A program made the translations under genes and the position numbers. Below, in pieces: positions 10,752-22,287 of a stretch of 64,000 nt of DNA. The notes under the pieces are model-generated. The model did not search any database, was not told where the DNA came from, and was given only the letters and a program-made list of their open reading frames with translations. The first letter of the stretch is position 1. Every line of letters begins with the position of its first letter. Source of the DNA: Pseudevernia furfuracea (lineage: Eukaryota > Ascomycota > Lecanoromycetes > Lecanorales > Parmeliaceae); assembly GCA_022315425.1 (NCBI GenBank), contig JAIUPT010000038.1:2037501-2101500 (forward strand), in the 5' to 3' direction.

Positions 10752-13700
10752 CTACCCCGAGCTTGCAACCTGTAGACATTTCCTTCCTCCTTCCCACTTC
10801 TCCAACCAGGCCTTCACGAATTTTCCAATGTATCCGTCTTCCACTAGCCTTGGTGTCTCTCTCAAGGCTGGACTATGCTTCTCCGCAGTCTTCATCTCAA
10901 ATCTGACATCTCCGGTCCTCTCCTTCCCATACATGCTTTCGAAATGATCAATCAGCTTAACAGCCGGGTTTCGCCCGGGGTCCCCGCCATTCTTCTCGTA
11001 ATCCCGCAGCTTCCGTAACCATTCAGCGACAGGAACTATCGAAAATTCAAGGCCTGAGCGTTGCAATTCAGGAAGGAGGGTGCCGGTCCACGAGAAAGTG
11101 TGAGGATTCTCGAGATTGTAGACCAGGTCTATATCGGAGTCGGAAACCGGAATGGTACCGGTGGAAATGCCTGTCAGGTCGAGGGTAATGATTGCTAGGG
11201 TGTCGACGGGGAGCCAGGATTCGGCCTCGTCAAGAGCTGGCAGCGCTTTCAGCGTGAGCGCCGAGCGAATCATCAGCGGTATTGCCTCAGTATCGTTCCA
11301 AAGACCCATTTTCCGATCGCCGACAATCTGACCAATCCGCAAAATACGTGTCAAAGCACACGCATCTCGAGCTGCGTTACGAACTATGTGCTCGCTGACG
11401 AGCTTCGAGCGTGCGTAGCCTTGAGGAAGCGCGGCTTTGAGGTCGAAGATGGGTGTCTCTGGGATGGTGGCAGAGGGAGGAGTTCCCATGGCGGTGGCGA
11501 CGGAGGAGCAGAAGAAGAAACGGGCTGGTGTGGGAGTCGAGACGGAAAGGGAGAACTGGACAAGGTTGTGGACCCCTTTGACGTGCTGTTCTTCGAAACT
11601 ACGAATGCCTAAATTGAAGTTCACGGCCCAAGCGCTTGAGATTGTTGGGGTCAGCATGCTCTTTTCCAAACCCAAGGCGGAGTGATATCAAAAGAGCACA
11701 ACCGGGAGAGAAACTTCTATTGGCAATACGAGCAGGCTTCGCAGACCAAATCTAAGGAACACAGCGTATGGAGGGAATCCCCTTTCACGCCACAAAGTCG
11801 CAGCATGAACCAAAAAGCCACAAAGTGGGGGAAGAGCACTTCTGATTACAATATTAAAAGGCTCAATCGAGGTAAAACCCCCCTTTGGAGATCCAAACGC
11901 GCGTCTTTGGACAAGACGTGGGAGCACAACTGAGAAAGTAAACATACCTGTGGATGATGGTCGTGGTTTCGCCTTCTAATTTGTTGAATATTTCGGGTGA
12001 CAGACCAAGGTCTTTTCTGCTTAGATCACTAGTCACAGCGACGAGGAGCGTTGTATCTGGTACCCTCAGATCTCTTTGTCGCAAAGCCTCTAGAACTCTT
12101 TCCCGAGGTTTCTCGCCCCTGACCAAACAGTATACGTTGCGTACATCAGATTGGAGGAGAAGCAAGGCCAGAATGTGAGCTCCCAAAGATCCAGTAGAAC
12201 CAGTAAGGATAACGACATGGCCTCCAGGAGCGGGTGACGAGCCTGGGACATGCTTTTCGAACGTGGAGTATTTCTTGATCATGGTCTCCATTTCCTCAAT
12301 CTCATCCTCATCATCTTCCGGCGTTACCGCACCAACCCTGAGCGCATATAGGTGTTTTGCCAAACGAGCTACATTCGCTGTATCAAAGATAACATTTCGA
12401 CCGAGTTTCCTGCTGTTGCCACCGAGATCGAGGTCTCTCAGTATCAGGCCCCTCATCTGCGCAGATTCCGGAATCAGCGTCGCTCTTTGTGGGCAAGAAA
12501 TTCAGAAACAGGACAAATCTGAGAGACGAAAGAGCCTTTTGAGCGTGGAACATGTACTGTGACCTTGGTCATAAGACAACTCTGGCGAGTGAAAAAGAGT
12601 TTTCTCCTTCCGAGAATCGACTTGTTGCTCAGGCTCGATTCAGAAGGGAAGGACTGAGTCTGAAACGTACGTACTTGTATCGCTATTAGACTGTTGACTC
12701 CGGCGGCGAAAAAGTCGTCTTGGGGACTTGAAATGTGCACGCTTAGGGTTTCCCTGGACGTCTTCATGATCCACTCCTCCATCGCAGGTATGTCGAGCTG
12801 CAAGGTGCCAGTCCCAGTATATTCGAGCTTTTCGTACATAGCTTCCATATCTTTGGCAAACACACGATAGATTTGCGAGCGCTTGATCGATTCTTTGTCT
12901 GTCTTTGGATATTTGACCTCTGCGCCAAGAGGCACAACGGTTTCCTTACTGATCTGCGAGAAGCTCTCGGCTTGAGCATTAGCCTTCTTTACAGTGGGCC
13001 AAATAGCGTCGATGAATTCATCGTCAGACATCTCCCTCGAGTCCTCGTTCCTGAAGATGAAGATACCGGGTATCGACTTTCCAGTGCCGAAGATGCAGCA
13101 CTCTCTGACGAGTGGATCTTGTCGAATTCGGCCTTCCATTGGTATTGGGAGTACTTTTTCGCCATTGGTCAAGGTCAGACGGTCATCCAAACGACCAATA
13201 TGCTTCCAAGCATCCACTTCTGGATGTTTGACGAATATGTCTTTGGAGTGGAACGACTTCGGTGGGTCGTCAGAATTAGATGCAACCAGCGCTTCCAATC
13301 CGTGCAGGTATACACACTCATATGTATCGTCCCCCAAAGGCTTCATCCATATGTACTTTGCCACAGGCGGCGGAATCCGAATATAGTCCCACGAGTTATC
13401 CCCTGGACCACGATTGCACGAGTTGCCAAGGCTACCGATCTCTGTTGCGCCCCAGAATGTTGCCACATTGACGCCTTTTGCAACAAGGTCATTTCCCAGA
13501 TCATCGGGAGCGCCACTTCCAGAGAATATTACCATTTCACAACGCCTCATTGCATCAATTCCCTTTTCGGTTTGCGCGAGAAGCTCCATTGTGTATGGTA
13601 CAACATGCAGCACATCGGACCTTATATGATGGAGTACCTTGATAACATAGTCCGCCGTTACTGGTAAGTTAGGATTGTAGATTTTAACCGTCTTCCTATC

Positions 13701-14503
13701 CATCATGCCATGTACTACCACCCAATTCCCATATCCGTGAAAAAAGGGAAAAGTATTGAACTCGGTCTGCCCCGACGGTGCAGGGATCTTCATCATGAGA
13801 CGTCGATGGGAAAGATAGATCGGTTTAGGCAACCCAGTCGATCCCGAAGAGTGCAGGATACCTAGAGTCCATGCTTTCTCCGCCTGGCGGTCTATGTTGT
13901 GGCGCTGAAATTGCGGCTCTTTCGATGCCGGTTTATCAAAATCTTTTCGAGATACCAGGTTCAATGTTTCAATCCGTACGAGCTCTAGTGTCTGGGTGAC
14001 GAGAGAAGCCATCTGAGCGGTTTTCCCGGGTATTATAGCGATTGCACCAGTTTCTCGTATCAGCTTCTCGCATGCATTGGGGGCGAGTCGGGGCGAGAGG
14101 CATAGCGATGTGTAGCCTAACCTGGCGAGCGCGAAGAAGGTGATTATGTATGCAAGGTCTGTGGGACCTAGCAGGGCGATCACTGGAGGTGTCTCATGGC
14201 TGCTCTTAGTCTGGGATCCTCCGTCAGCCACGCTCATGACGTAGGACCAACTGGTCCACCCACGGGTTGAAGTCCACATCTCAAGTAATATTTTGCTGCT
14301 TGATCCACGAATCGGTCTATATCCCTGCCGGTAAAATCTTCGTAGTCGACAGTGCCTCGTTCAGACTTGGGGAAGCACAGGAGCGGTATCTGTGTCTTAT
14401 CCGCAGCTCTCAGTCGGAGGAGGTCGTCGGATAGAATTATGTCCTCCTCTTCTACCGGTATATTGCCATTTCCCGAATAGTTCGCTGTAGCTATGGGCGC
14501 CAT
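10752..14503 (-). CDS. NRPS-like carboxylate reductase, A-T-R architecture
   Basis: Four exons: 14503–14264, 14210–12675, 12456–11948 and 11634–10752, giving 1055 residues. All joins are in frame. The enzyme should adenylate a carboxylic acid, load it on a phosphopantetheine carrier and release it reductively as an aldehyde or alcohol. Adenylation domain (about 1–500): core A3 ILHSSGSTGLPKPI and A5-type TFWGATEIGSL. Carrier domain (about 560–600): FFAAGVNSLIAIQ, with the Ser that receives the arm. Reductase domain (C-terminal ~430 residues): NADPH loop LTGSTGSLGAHIL and catalytic YARSK. No condensation domain is present. Introns 2 and 3 are long (218 and 313 nt) compared with ~50 nt elsewhere. 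Next to an ammonia-lyase, cinnamate or p-coumarate is a plausible substrate (inference); the aminoadipate reductase family is the nearest relative. Confidence 0.92.
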
Positions 14504-16502
14504 GGTTGCAGCACAACTTTAAAACAAGTACAGCAAAGGATCTTTGAAATATTTATATACACAGTGAAGCATATAAGGAAAGTAGAGAAGAGAGATAGTT
14601 ATGCCCCCGACTGTGACCTACACAGAGAGAAAGAAAAGACACCGAGGGTTCCGCAAAGCTTCATGCCATCATAGAGGGGTCATACTCCGACTTCCGGAGG
14701 CCATTTTTAGGGTCGAACCCAACAGCCGATGGGTCGGTCCTAGTAGCTTCTTGGAGACGCACCTAGGTAAATCCTATTATTCGTGGGGGTAGTAGTCCAC
14801 ACCCCTCCCCAGAACTACCTGGATAGCGCACTTGAGACGGTTCTACTCCGGGGAGAGGTGTGAGATACTACCCCCACGAGGTGAAAGATTGCATTGCGGC
14901 CACCGGCGACGAGATCACCATGCAGATACATGGATTCCGGCTTCAATCTCGCCTACAGACGCGCGCTCAGCCTGCATAAAGTAGAGTACCTAGCCGCCAC
15001 CCCGCCATTAGCAAAGTCGTTTGGCTCGTCGCTAAATCGAGGAATGACAACAACGAATATGAGTAATTTACGGATGCCTTTGAACTGCGCAAATTATCTA
15101 TCGACAACTCCCTCTTACTCGGCAAGCCTCATAGAGCCTGAGCAGCAGAAGACCCTAAACCGTCAAAAACCTAACCGCTAGCCCCCGCCGGCGCCGCTTG
15201 GCTAGGCGATTTTATAGCGTCTTGGAGTTGTGACGATGTGTTCCGGGTGTATTTCAAATGCAACTTTCTCTTTGAGTGAAGATACGCGTCGACCGCTCAC
15301 CATCCAGATCGGACGTTGGATTACCTTCGCTCACCTTAGAAGTAGCCGCATCGTGACTGTGAGTCACGACCGGGCTGGGGGCTACACATCTGTTCTCTTT
15401 TCCCGCCAAGGCAACAGAAAAGTGCAGTCTCAAACCCTATCAGGCCTAGGGTGAGCGGCGCTCTCTCTGCGTTGCCAGACACGGCAAAGCGGCCGCAAAT
15501 CATTCGAGCACCTCGACATCCCTCACTGTTCTTTACAGCACCCGCCGTTGGAAAAAACACACTGCTCGAACTCTTGGTTCTGGACCTCACGCCGGGTGTG
15601 CCTCGTCCCCTCTCCCACACGCGTCGATACGCCTTGGTAGGTGACAATGCTATCAACAAAAGTCGGAGTACGGTCCGAGGAGAGCTGGGCACCCACGAGA
15701 TCCCTAGATCGTAGTCTACCGACACCTAAGCCGCTTAAAAGTGATAAAGTCTCTGGCGTGTTTGAAGCCATCGTTGGATCCATTAGAGCAGGGGAGTTTT
15801 CCCAGCAAACCTGGAATGGATACAATCCGTTTTGGTGATGCTGGTAAGGGGAAGAAGCCATGTTTCCCAATGTTCATGGAGATTACAGCCACGGCCTACT
15901 CATGTCGCGAAGTTGAGCCGGGATAGCACAAACAATTTGAGTTCGTTCTCGATCGCAGCTAGTCGAACAGTCATACTTTCCGGGACAGACATGTGCACTC
16001 TACTTCACGGTGCTAATTTCTTCCAGTATGCGGGGATGGTCCCAAGTAGAGTTGAAAAAGAGGAAATCAATGACGCAATTGATATCTCGGATTTACTGCT
16101 GCGCAAGGTAGCACAGCCCTCGTCGCGGATGATTTCAAGCATACGCTAAAGTAGTACTCGAGAAACTGTGGGGGTCCATGTCCATTCAAGGTCAACTGTT
16201 GTCTGACAAGCTAGTAATACTCTTCTCATCTTTGTATCTAAGTCATTCTATTTTTAAGCCGGTTGCACGGTGTGAATATTCTGACTGCTCTCTCAATGAA
16301 GAAAATCAACCCAAATGAGGGGAAGCTCTTACCCGTGCTCAGAGACCCGGGTAGATTCTGGGCGTTGTTCGGTAAGGTGGAGTGAAAGAAAGCAGATATG
16401 ATTCTGTGACTCAAAGCTCGGCCCAGCTTCTAGATTGACCAAAATTCGCACTCCTCGCGAACTTGAAAAAGAAAGACTAAAGACCTCTATGGATTCAGAC
16501 AC
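14504..16502. other. Intergenic region upstream of the NRPS-like gene
   Basis: About 2 kb with only unconvincing ORFs. It contains a large imperfect palindrome at 14782–14878. No KS, AT or DH motif of the missing PKS 5' half could be recognised in any frame. Confidence 0.45.
14782..14878. repeat. Imperfect 29-bp inverted repeat (palindrome)
   Basis: Arms 14782–14810 and 14850–14878 are reverse complements with only a few mismatches, separated by 39 nt. It could be a MITE fragment, a hairpin-forming terminator-like element or a regulator site. I see no flanking target duplication that decides it. Confidence 0.7.
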
Positions 16503-19189
16503 ATGGTTTTAGAGTCCGCTGGTGTCTTATGGATCATCAAAGGCGGTGCGATCAGTGGTGTTGTACCCGAAATGAGCACTATCAGTGGAATTGCTCGCGT
16601 CATCCGCGCCGAAGCGCCTGCGGTTCAGCTGGTCACGCTTGATATCGATTCATCTACTGCTCTCGCCAGTAGTATTACAGCAGAACGCACTCAAGCGGTA
16701 TTTGCTTCAACGCGGGCCGCACAGAATCCTCAGAATCCAGACAACGAATTCGCCCTCCGCGACGGTTGTATCCTTATCAACCGTATCCACGAACACCAAG
16801 CCATGGACAAAATGCTAACGAATCTGGGCAAGACGCCGGCTGCCACTCTACTTCCATTCGGCTCCGGTAACCGCTCGGTCAAGCTCGAGATACGGGTGCC
16901 AGGCATGCTAGATACGCTGCAACTCGTAGCCTATCCGCGTATTGCAATGCCGCTTCCAGCAGACCACATTGAACTTCAGGTTAAAGCCACTGGGCTGGAT
17001 TTCATGGATATAATGGTCTCGATGGGCCAGATCAGCGATTCGGTTCTCGGTCTTGAATGCGGCGGTATTGTGACGAAAGTAGGCTCGAACGTAAGCAGCT
17101 TTGAATTAGGCGACAGAGTCATACCATTCACGGGGGGGAGTTTTACAACGAAGCTGCGAGCGCCAGCGGCAATCGTCCAGCCCATATCAGAGAGTATGGG
17201 TTTCGATATGGTGGCTTTTATACCGCTGATCTATAGTGCAGCTTACTACTCTTTGTTTGACGCTGCGCGGTTGCAGGCGGGCGAGACGATCTTGATCCAT
17301 GCGGCGGCTGGTGGTGTGGGCCAGGCTGCTGTTATTTTGGCGCAGCATCTAAATGCGGAGATCTTTGTTACGGTCGGGATTGAGGAGAAGAAGACCCTTC
17401 TTATGAAAGCATATGGGATAAGAGAAGATCACATCTTCAACAGCCGCAATCTCGATTTCGCCAAGGGGATCATGAGGATGACTGATGGCAAGGGCGTCGA
17501 TGTCGTTCTAAACTCCTTAGCTGGCGAAGCGCTCTGACAGACGTGGAATTGCATCGCCATATTTGGTAGGTTCATCGAGATAGGCAAGAAGGATATTGTG
17601 GGGAACACGGGACTGGATATGGCACCTTTTGTGCGCAATGTCTCCTTCATTTCGGTCAACTTGCTTGCAATTGGAAGGCAGAGCATCAAGCTCACAGCGA
17701 GAACCATGGAAGATGTGGTGGCACCGATTCAGAAAGGCGTCATTCGAGCAATCAAGCCAGTGACTGCTTTCTGCTACTCTGAAGTGGAACAAGCTTTTCG
17801 ATTCCTGCAAAGGGGTAAGAGTCCGGGAAAAGTGGTATTGGTTCCTCATGAGGAAGATTTAGTCCCCGTCAGTAGTTTCTGCTGATGGTATCATTGTCAC
17901 CATGATAGCTGACGTTGATTAGATGATTCCCAACCAAGTTGTTTCCGTCAAATTCGACAAGAATGCAACCTACGTGCTGGCGGGAGGTCTCGGTGGTCTG
18001 GGGAGGAGCATTGGCCCGTGGATGGATAACCATGGCGCCGTCAACATCGTATTCATCTCCAGATCGGGACTTCAGAAGGCAAAAGCTCAAGAGACTGTCG
18101 AGGAGCTGAGAATCTACGGAGTGAAGTCCACCGTATTCGCCTGTGACATCTACGATAAAGGCGCGCTGGAAAAGTTATTCCAGGAGTGCGCCAATCAATT
18201 ACCACCGATCCGTGGAGTCATCCAAGCAGCCACGGTCGTCGAAATGAGCATCGTCCCATTTTCTTTCTCTCTCCTTAATAGGTGACTGACCATAGCTGCG
18301 CCAAGACTCAACTTTCGAAATCATGAAATACAGCCAATATATCGCCGCGACCCTCCCAAAAACCACAGGCACCCGCAACCTCCACGCCTGCTCCCCGTCT
18401 TCGCTCAACTTCTTCGTAATGCTTTCCTCCGGGGTCAGCATTTGTGGTTCCCGCTCCCAAGGCAATTATGCTGGCGGCAACACGTTTCAGGACGCCTTCG
18501 CCGCCTACCGAACCAGACAAGACCTGCCTGCCACAGTCATCGACGTGGGCGTCGTGCTCGAAGTAGGCTGGACAGTGGAACATGCAGAAGTGGGCGAACG
18601 ATGCGCCAAGCTCGGCATGATCGGCATCCACGAGCAAGAAGTGCATGCGCTTTTGGCATCGGCGATTACTAGACGAGTTAGTGGAGGTGACGAGACGAAG
18701 ATACCTGCGCAAGTAATGACGGCGTTGGGGACTGGAGCCTCGGCCGAAGATGATGATGGCGAAAAGAGCTTCTGGATGCGAGATGCCCGCTTCTCGCAAC
18801 TACGCCTCATCGATCGGCAAGCGACAAACCCCTTGGAGGGCGGCAGTAATGATGCAAGACGGCTGCAGACAGTGCTTGCGGACGTGACCAAGTTGGCCGC
18901 TGCGGCGGATCTGGTACGTGACGCCTTGGCGGCTAAGCTTGCGAAGTCGTTGATGATGCCTGTGAAAGACCTTGATACAGGAAAGCCTGTCAGCACGTTA
19001 CGAGTTGATTCGCTGGTTGCTGTTGAGGTGAGGAATTATGTGTCGATTTTCGATGTTTTGAGCAATGTGCCATTGACTGCACTGGCCGGGAAGATTGCGG
19101 CGAAGTCGAAGCTGATTCCTGCTGCAATTTTGGAAGGGAAAAGCCCTTACTTTAGATTCGAGAAAGATGTCAGAGCACCGATGAGGTGA
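16503..19189 (+). pseudogene. 3' remnant of a highly-reducing polyketide synthase (ER-KR-ACP) with a nonsense codon
   Basis: The reading begins inside a highly-reducing PKS, in the segment just before the enoylreductase (SAGVLWIIKGGAIS). It continues through ER (LIHAAAGGVGQAAVILAQ; GKGVDVVLNSLAGEAL), ketoreductase (YVLAGGLGGLGRSI; catalytic region GNYAGGN) and an acyl carrier domain with an intact DSL serine (TLRVDSLVAVEV). KS, AT and DH are absent upstream. At 17535–17537 a TGA interrupts the ER where homologues have Arg (GEAL–stop–QTWN), and the frame continues normally afterwards. Two further introns, around 17870–17922 and 18250–18296, still splice in frame. The last part therefore looks little eroded while the head is gone. 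A large gene truncated by rearrangement is the likeliest reading. Confidence 0.85.
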
Positions 19190-19590
19190 TCTTGCATTTT
19201 TGCTTGCGTTCCCAATACCTACTCGGCTTGCATAGCTAGATTCTTTTTAGTAAAAGATTACAAGCAACTTACAAATCACGAAGAGACCGTCCATTGGTGC
19301 ATCTTTCAGCGGTACAAGCTGACATGATGTGCGCCCCACTCACTCGGAACTCTCTCCGACTCTCGATCTTGTAATCACACTCTTCCTCTTTACGCTGCAA
19401 CCATTCTGGATTTATTTTCGCTCTACAGAACCATGGATCGCAAGCAATCACCCAAAGCGGCGTTCGAGAGAACTAAAGTAACCGATTACAACTATGAAGT
19501 CTTGCATGAAGAATTAAGGACCACAAACCGTGCAACTCTACTAACAGCAGCGACCAACATGAAAAATGATCAAGTTCCGAGCTGTGTAAA
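19190..19590. other. Intergenic, convergent 3' flanks
   Basis: About 400 bp between the PKS remnant and the DUF3431 gene, which converge. No gene or motif recognised. Confidence 0.5.
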
Positions 19591-20796
19591 TCACGAATGC
19601 GTAGCCGCCCAATCATCGGGAAGTCGAAAGCCCGGCGGCAAGAGATACTGTCCGCGGCAATGACCGGGAGTTTTGCAGCCTTCAAGATCGCAACGTCCAT
19701 ATAGGCGGCAGTAGCAGTCGTCGGCGTGCGGGCATGCTAGTGTATTAAGCCGCTCTAGATCGACACCCCGGTATGCACCAGGTGACGAATTCAGGGCGTT
19801 AGATTCACCTTGCTGCATGAACAGAATGTGCCAGAGGTACGACAAGATTCGCCCTGCGACAAGGTTGTCGCGTGGTGCAGCATTTCTATTCTGCGAATGC
19901 TCGTTGATACCACTGTCGCTGCTCCCGTCGAGTAGCCATTGTCGCAAAGCCACGTATTCATCACGAGAGTGCTGCCACACACGATCGCGTGCAACGACAA
20001 ATTGCGCGCAACACTGTGCTCGAACAGCATCAGCGCGACCAAGTAGCAACCTCCCACCACCTTCAGACAAGGCATACTCATCGCCGCCAAATAGAGCCGC
20101 GAGAGCGTGCGGCAGCGCCGCATCAGATGCCGCACGGGCGTTCCACGGCTCCAGCAAAGCGTTCAGATGAGTCTCTAAGCTGCCCTGCGGCGGCGCCGAA
20201 GAGGCTTCGCACATGCTGGCGCTCCAGTCGCAACGCAGATTATGGTACCCCGACGGTGCAAGCGCCCCAGACACATTGAGCGTGGCAAGTAGGAATGCAT
20301 TGTCGTAATCGAGCGCATCGTTATGCCAAGCCCAGCGGGCCCCGTGTACAAAAACTGCACCGGCTGCGGGAATGTTTGCGTAGTTGTCGATGAGGAACGT
20401 TAGATACGCCATTGCCTCGTGCCCGCGGTTCGCAGGGACTTGTAGATGCGTCGAGTGTGTATCGATCGGCGCATCGGCGGTGTAAACGCATAGGTGATAC
20501 AAATCGGCCAGTGTGTCGAGCCATTTGTAGTCGCCGTCAGCTGCAACTCGCGCCATAACCAGTGCCGGCTTCGAACTACCTGCCAGGCCGAAACAGGTGC
20601 CGTGAGCGTTGGGCAGCGTGGTAGATGTAGTCTTGTAGCGAATTGTAGTCCATGCGAAGGTCTTGTTGTTCGATTGCTGACGGTTCAGGTACATGATAAG
20701 AAACAGTGCAATACCGAAGAAGGCGATGTTTACGAGACTTCTCCGCATTCTTCGTCTCATTTGGAACCCGTCACCACTTCCCGAAGGGACAATCAT
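19591..20796 (-). CDS. DUF3431 type II membrane protein
   Basis: A single exon of 401 residues from the first ATG at 20796. After a short Arg-rich cytoplasmic stretch comes one membrane segment (LVNIAFFGIALFLIMYL), giving a type II, Golgi/ER-like topology. The rest matches the fungal DUF3431 pattern as I know it: ALVMARVAADGDYKWLDTL near the start, then FLIDNYANIP, and FVHGARWAWHNDALDYDN. The family has a glycosyltransferase-like look, is common in filamentous fungi and is often found near secondary-metabolite genes, but its reaction is not established. Several Cys lie in the C-terminal part (CPHADDCYCRLYGRCDLEGC), consistent with a disulfide-stabilised lumenal domain. The ORF looks intact. 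Confidence 0.85.
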   Translation of the reverse strand: MIVPSGSGDGFQMRRRMRRSLVNIAFFGIALFLIMYLNRQQSNNKTFAWTTIRYKTTSTTLPNAHGTCFGLAGSSKPALVMARVAADGDYKWLDTLADLYHLCVYTADAPIDTHSTHLQVPANRGHEAMAYLTFLIDNYANIPAAGAVFVHGARWAWHNDALDYDNAFLLATLNVSGALAPSGYHNLRCDWSASMCEASSAPPQGSLETHLNALLEPWNARAASDAALPHALAALFGGDEYALSEGGGRLLLGRADAVRAQCCAQFVVARDRVWQHSRDEYVALRQWLLDGSSDSGINEHSQNRNAAPRDNLVAGRILSYLWHILFMQQGESNALNSSPGAYRGVDLERLNTLACPHADDCYCRLYGRCDLEGCKTPGHCRGQYLLPPGFRLPDDWAATHS

Positions 20797-22287
20797 ACAA
20801 TGGGAACAAACGGCAGGGCTCGCTGTACGCTCGTAATAAAACTTGTATCTCAACTCATAATCTGCACTCTTTTCACGATAGAGAAGAAAGAGTGCCTGCC
20901 AAGAAGCGGTATCCGATCAACGCCGAGACCCTGTCGGCGTTTACTGTAAAAGGATAGCTTAGTCAAGGTCGTCTTTTGCATCGCTCGCCACTCGGACCAT
21001 GGATCAGTCTCCATTAGGGCTGGGATCACAACTTGCGCACATTGTACGCTAACCGCATTTGGACTGCAATTTGCTTGCAATGCTCCGAGACGCAAGTTGC
21101 CACAAGATAAAAACATGAATTATTCAGCTATTCTAGGGTCATTTGCAGTAGAAAAACAGGGCCAAATAGTCTCCCAGTTGCTCAAGTCTCAGCATCGATT
21201 ATAGTCTCGTCAAAATCCTCCCTATCTTTTCAATTCTCCTCGTCCGTCTCTCTCTCGTTGTTCTAACGTAACAATAGATTCTTTAATTCAGCTAATTCCT
21301 CGTTCGAAGCTAAGACATTATAAGTATATAATAACTTCTTCTAGTTAGATTTATTTGATCTATTAAGAATTCGCTTGTTAATATAGATAAAGAGAATATT
21401 ACGAGCGTACTCTATATCCCTTAACATCGACTAGACGCTAGACTCATTGAAGTCTAGTCTAGTCTTGACGAAGATCTTATATTCTATATATATAGAGCCT
21501 TTCTTCTAGATAGTTCGATAGACTCTTTATTCTAGTCTACTTATATGATAATTACAAAGTACGCTCGTAATACTTCTCTCTAAAGATATTTTCTTCTCTA
21601 TATCTATTAATAAGTATTCTTTAAATATAAGAGATTTTCTCTTCTTCTTCTTCTTATTATAATACTTATAGTATCTCTCTCTTTAATATAACTAATTTTT
21701 AGCTATAAATTAAGAATCTCTTTCTCTTTTTTAAAAGAAAAGATAGAATTCGAGAGATAATAGCGAAAGAAATAGACGAAAAGATAAAAATAAGATAACG
21801 AAAGAACAAAGACGAGATAAGAGAAAAATAAAGACGAGAGAAGAACGAAGATAAGAGAATAAGAAAACGAAGACGAGATAAAAGAAGAACGAAGCTCGAT
21901 AAAAAAGATTATATACTTATTTAATAATCTTAAAAGAAATATTATTGTAATTATTATTTAAAGATATTATATTTTAATTTATTTTTACGAAATTTCTATA
22001 TAAAATAATTATTATTATATACTTAATAGTTTTTTTACTTATTTTCTATAGAGACGATATATTATAATAAGCTTACGATATAATAAATTTCTAAAGCGAG
22101 AAATAAGCGTAGAATTGATTATAGAAAATCTCGCTAAGCGAGTCTAAATTTTGACTCGAGCCCTGCGGGCCTTACCGATGAATAACTACTACTACTAAAT
22201 AATTACCAAGACTCAAAATCAAACAAACACCCCTACATTTATACTTCTTGTTTATTGCCTAAAAATCGATAGACACTAGTAGCAAGC
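20797..22287. other. Intergenic with AT-rich island
   Basis: DUF3431 promoter, then from about 21200 to 22180 a strongly AT-rich, purine/pyrimidine-polarised stretch full of TA steps and stop codons in all frames. No ORF survives. This is typical of a RIP-degraded transposon in ascomycetes, but no TE motif is recognisable. Confidence 0.65.

Noticed and set aside
14894..16149. Several ORFs upstream of the first PKS remnant
   Set aside because: Examined for KS, AT and DH motifs of the missing PKS head; none found in any frame.
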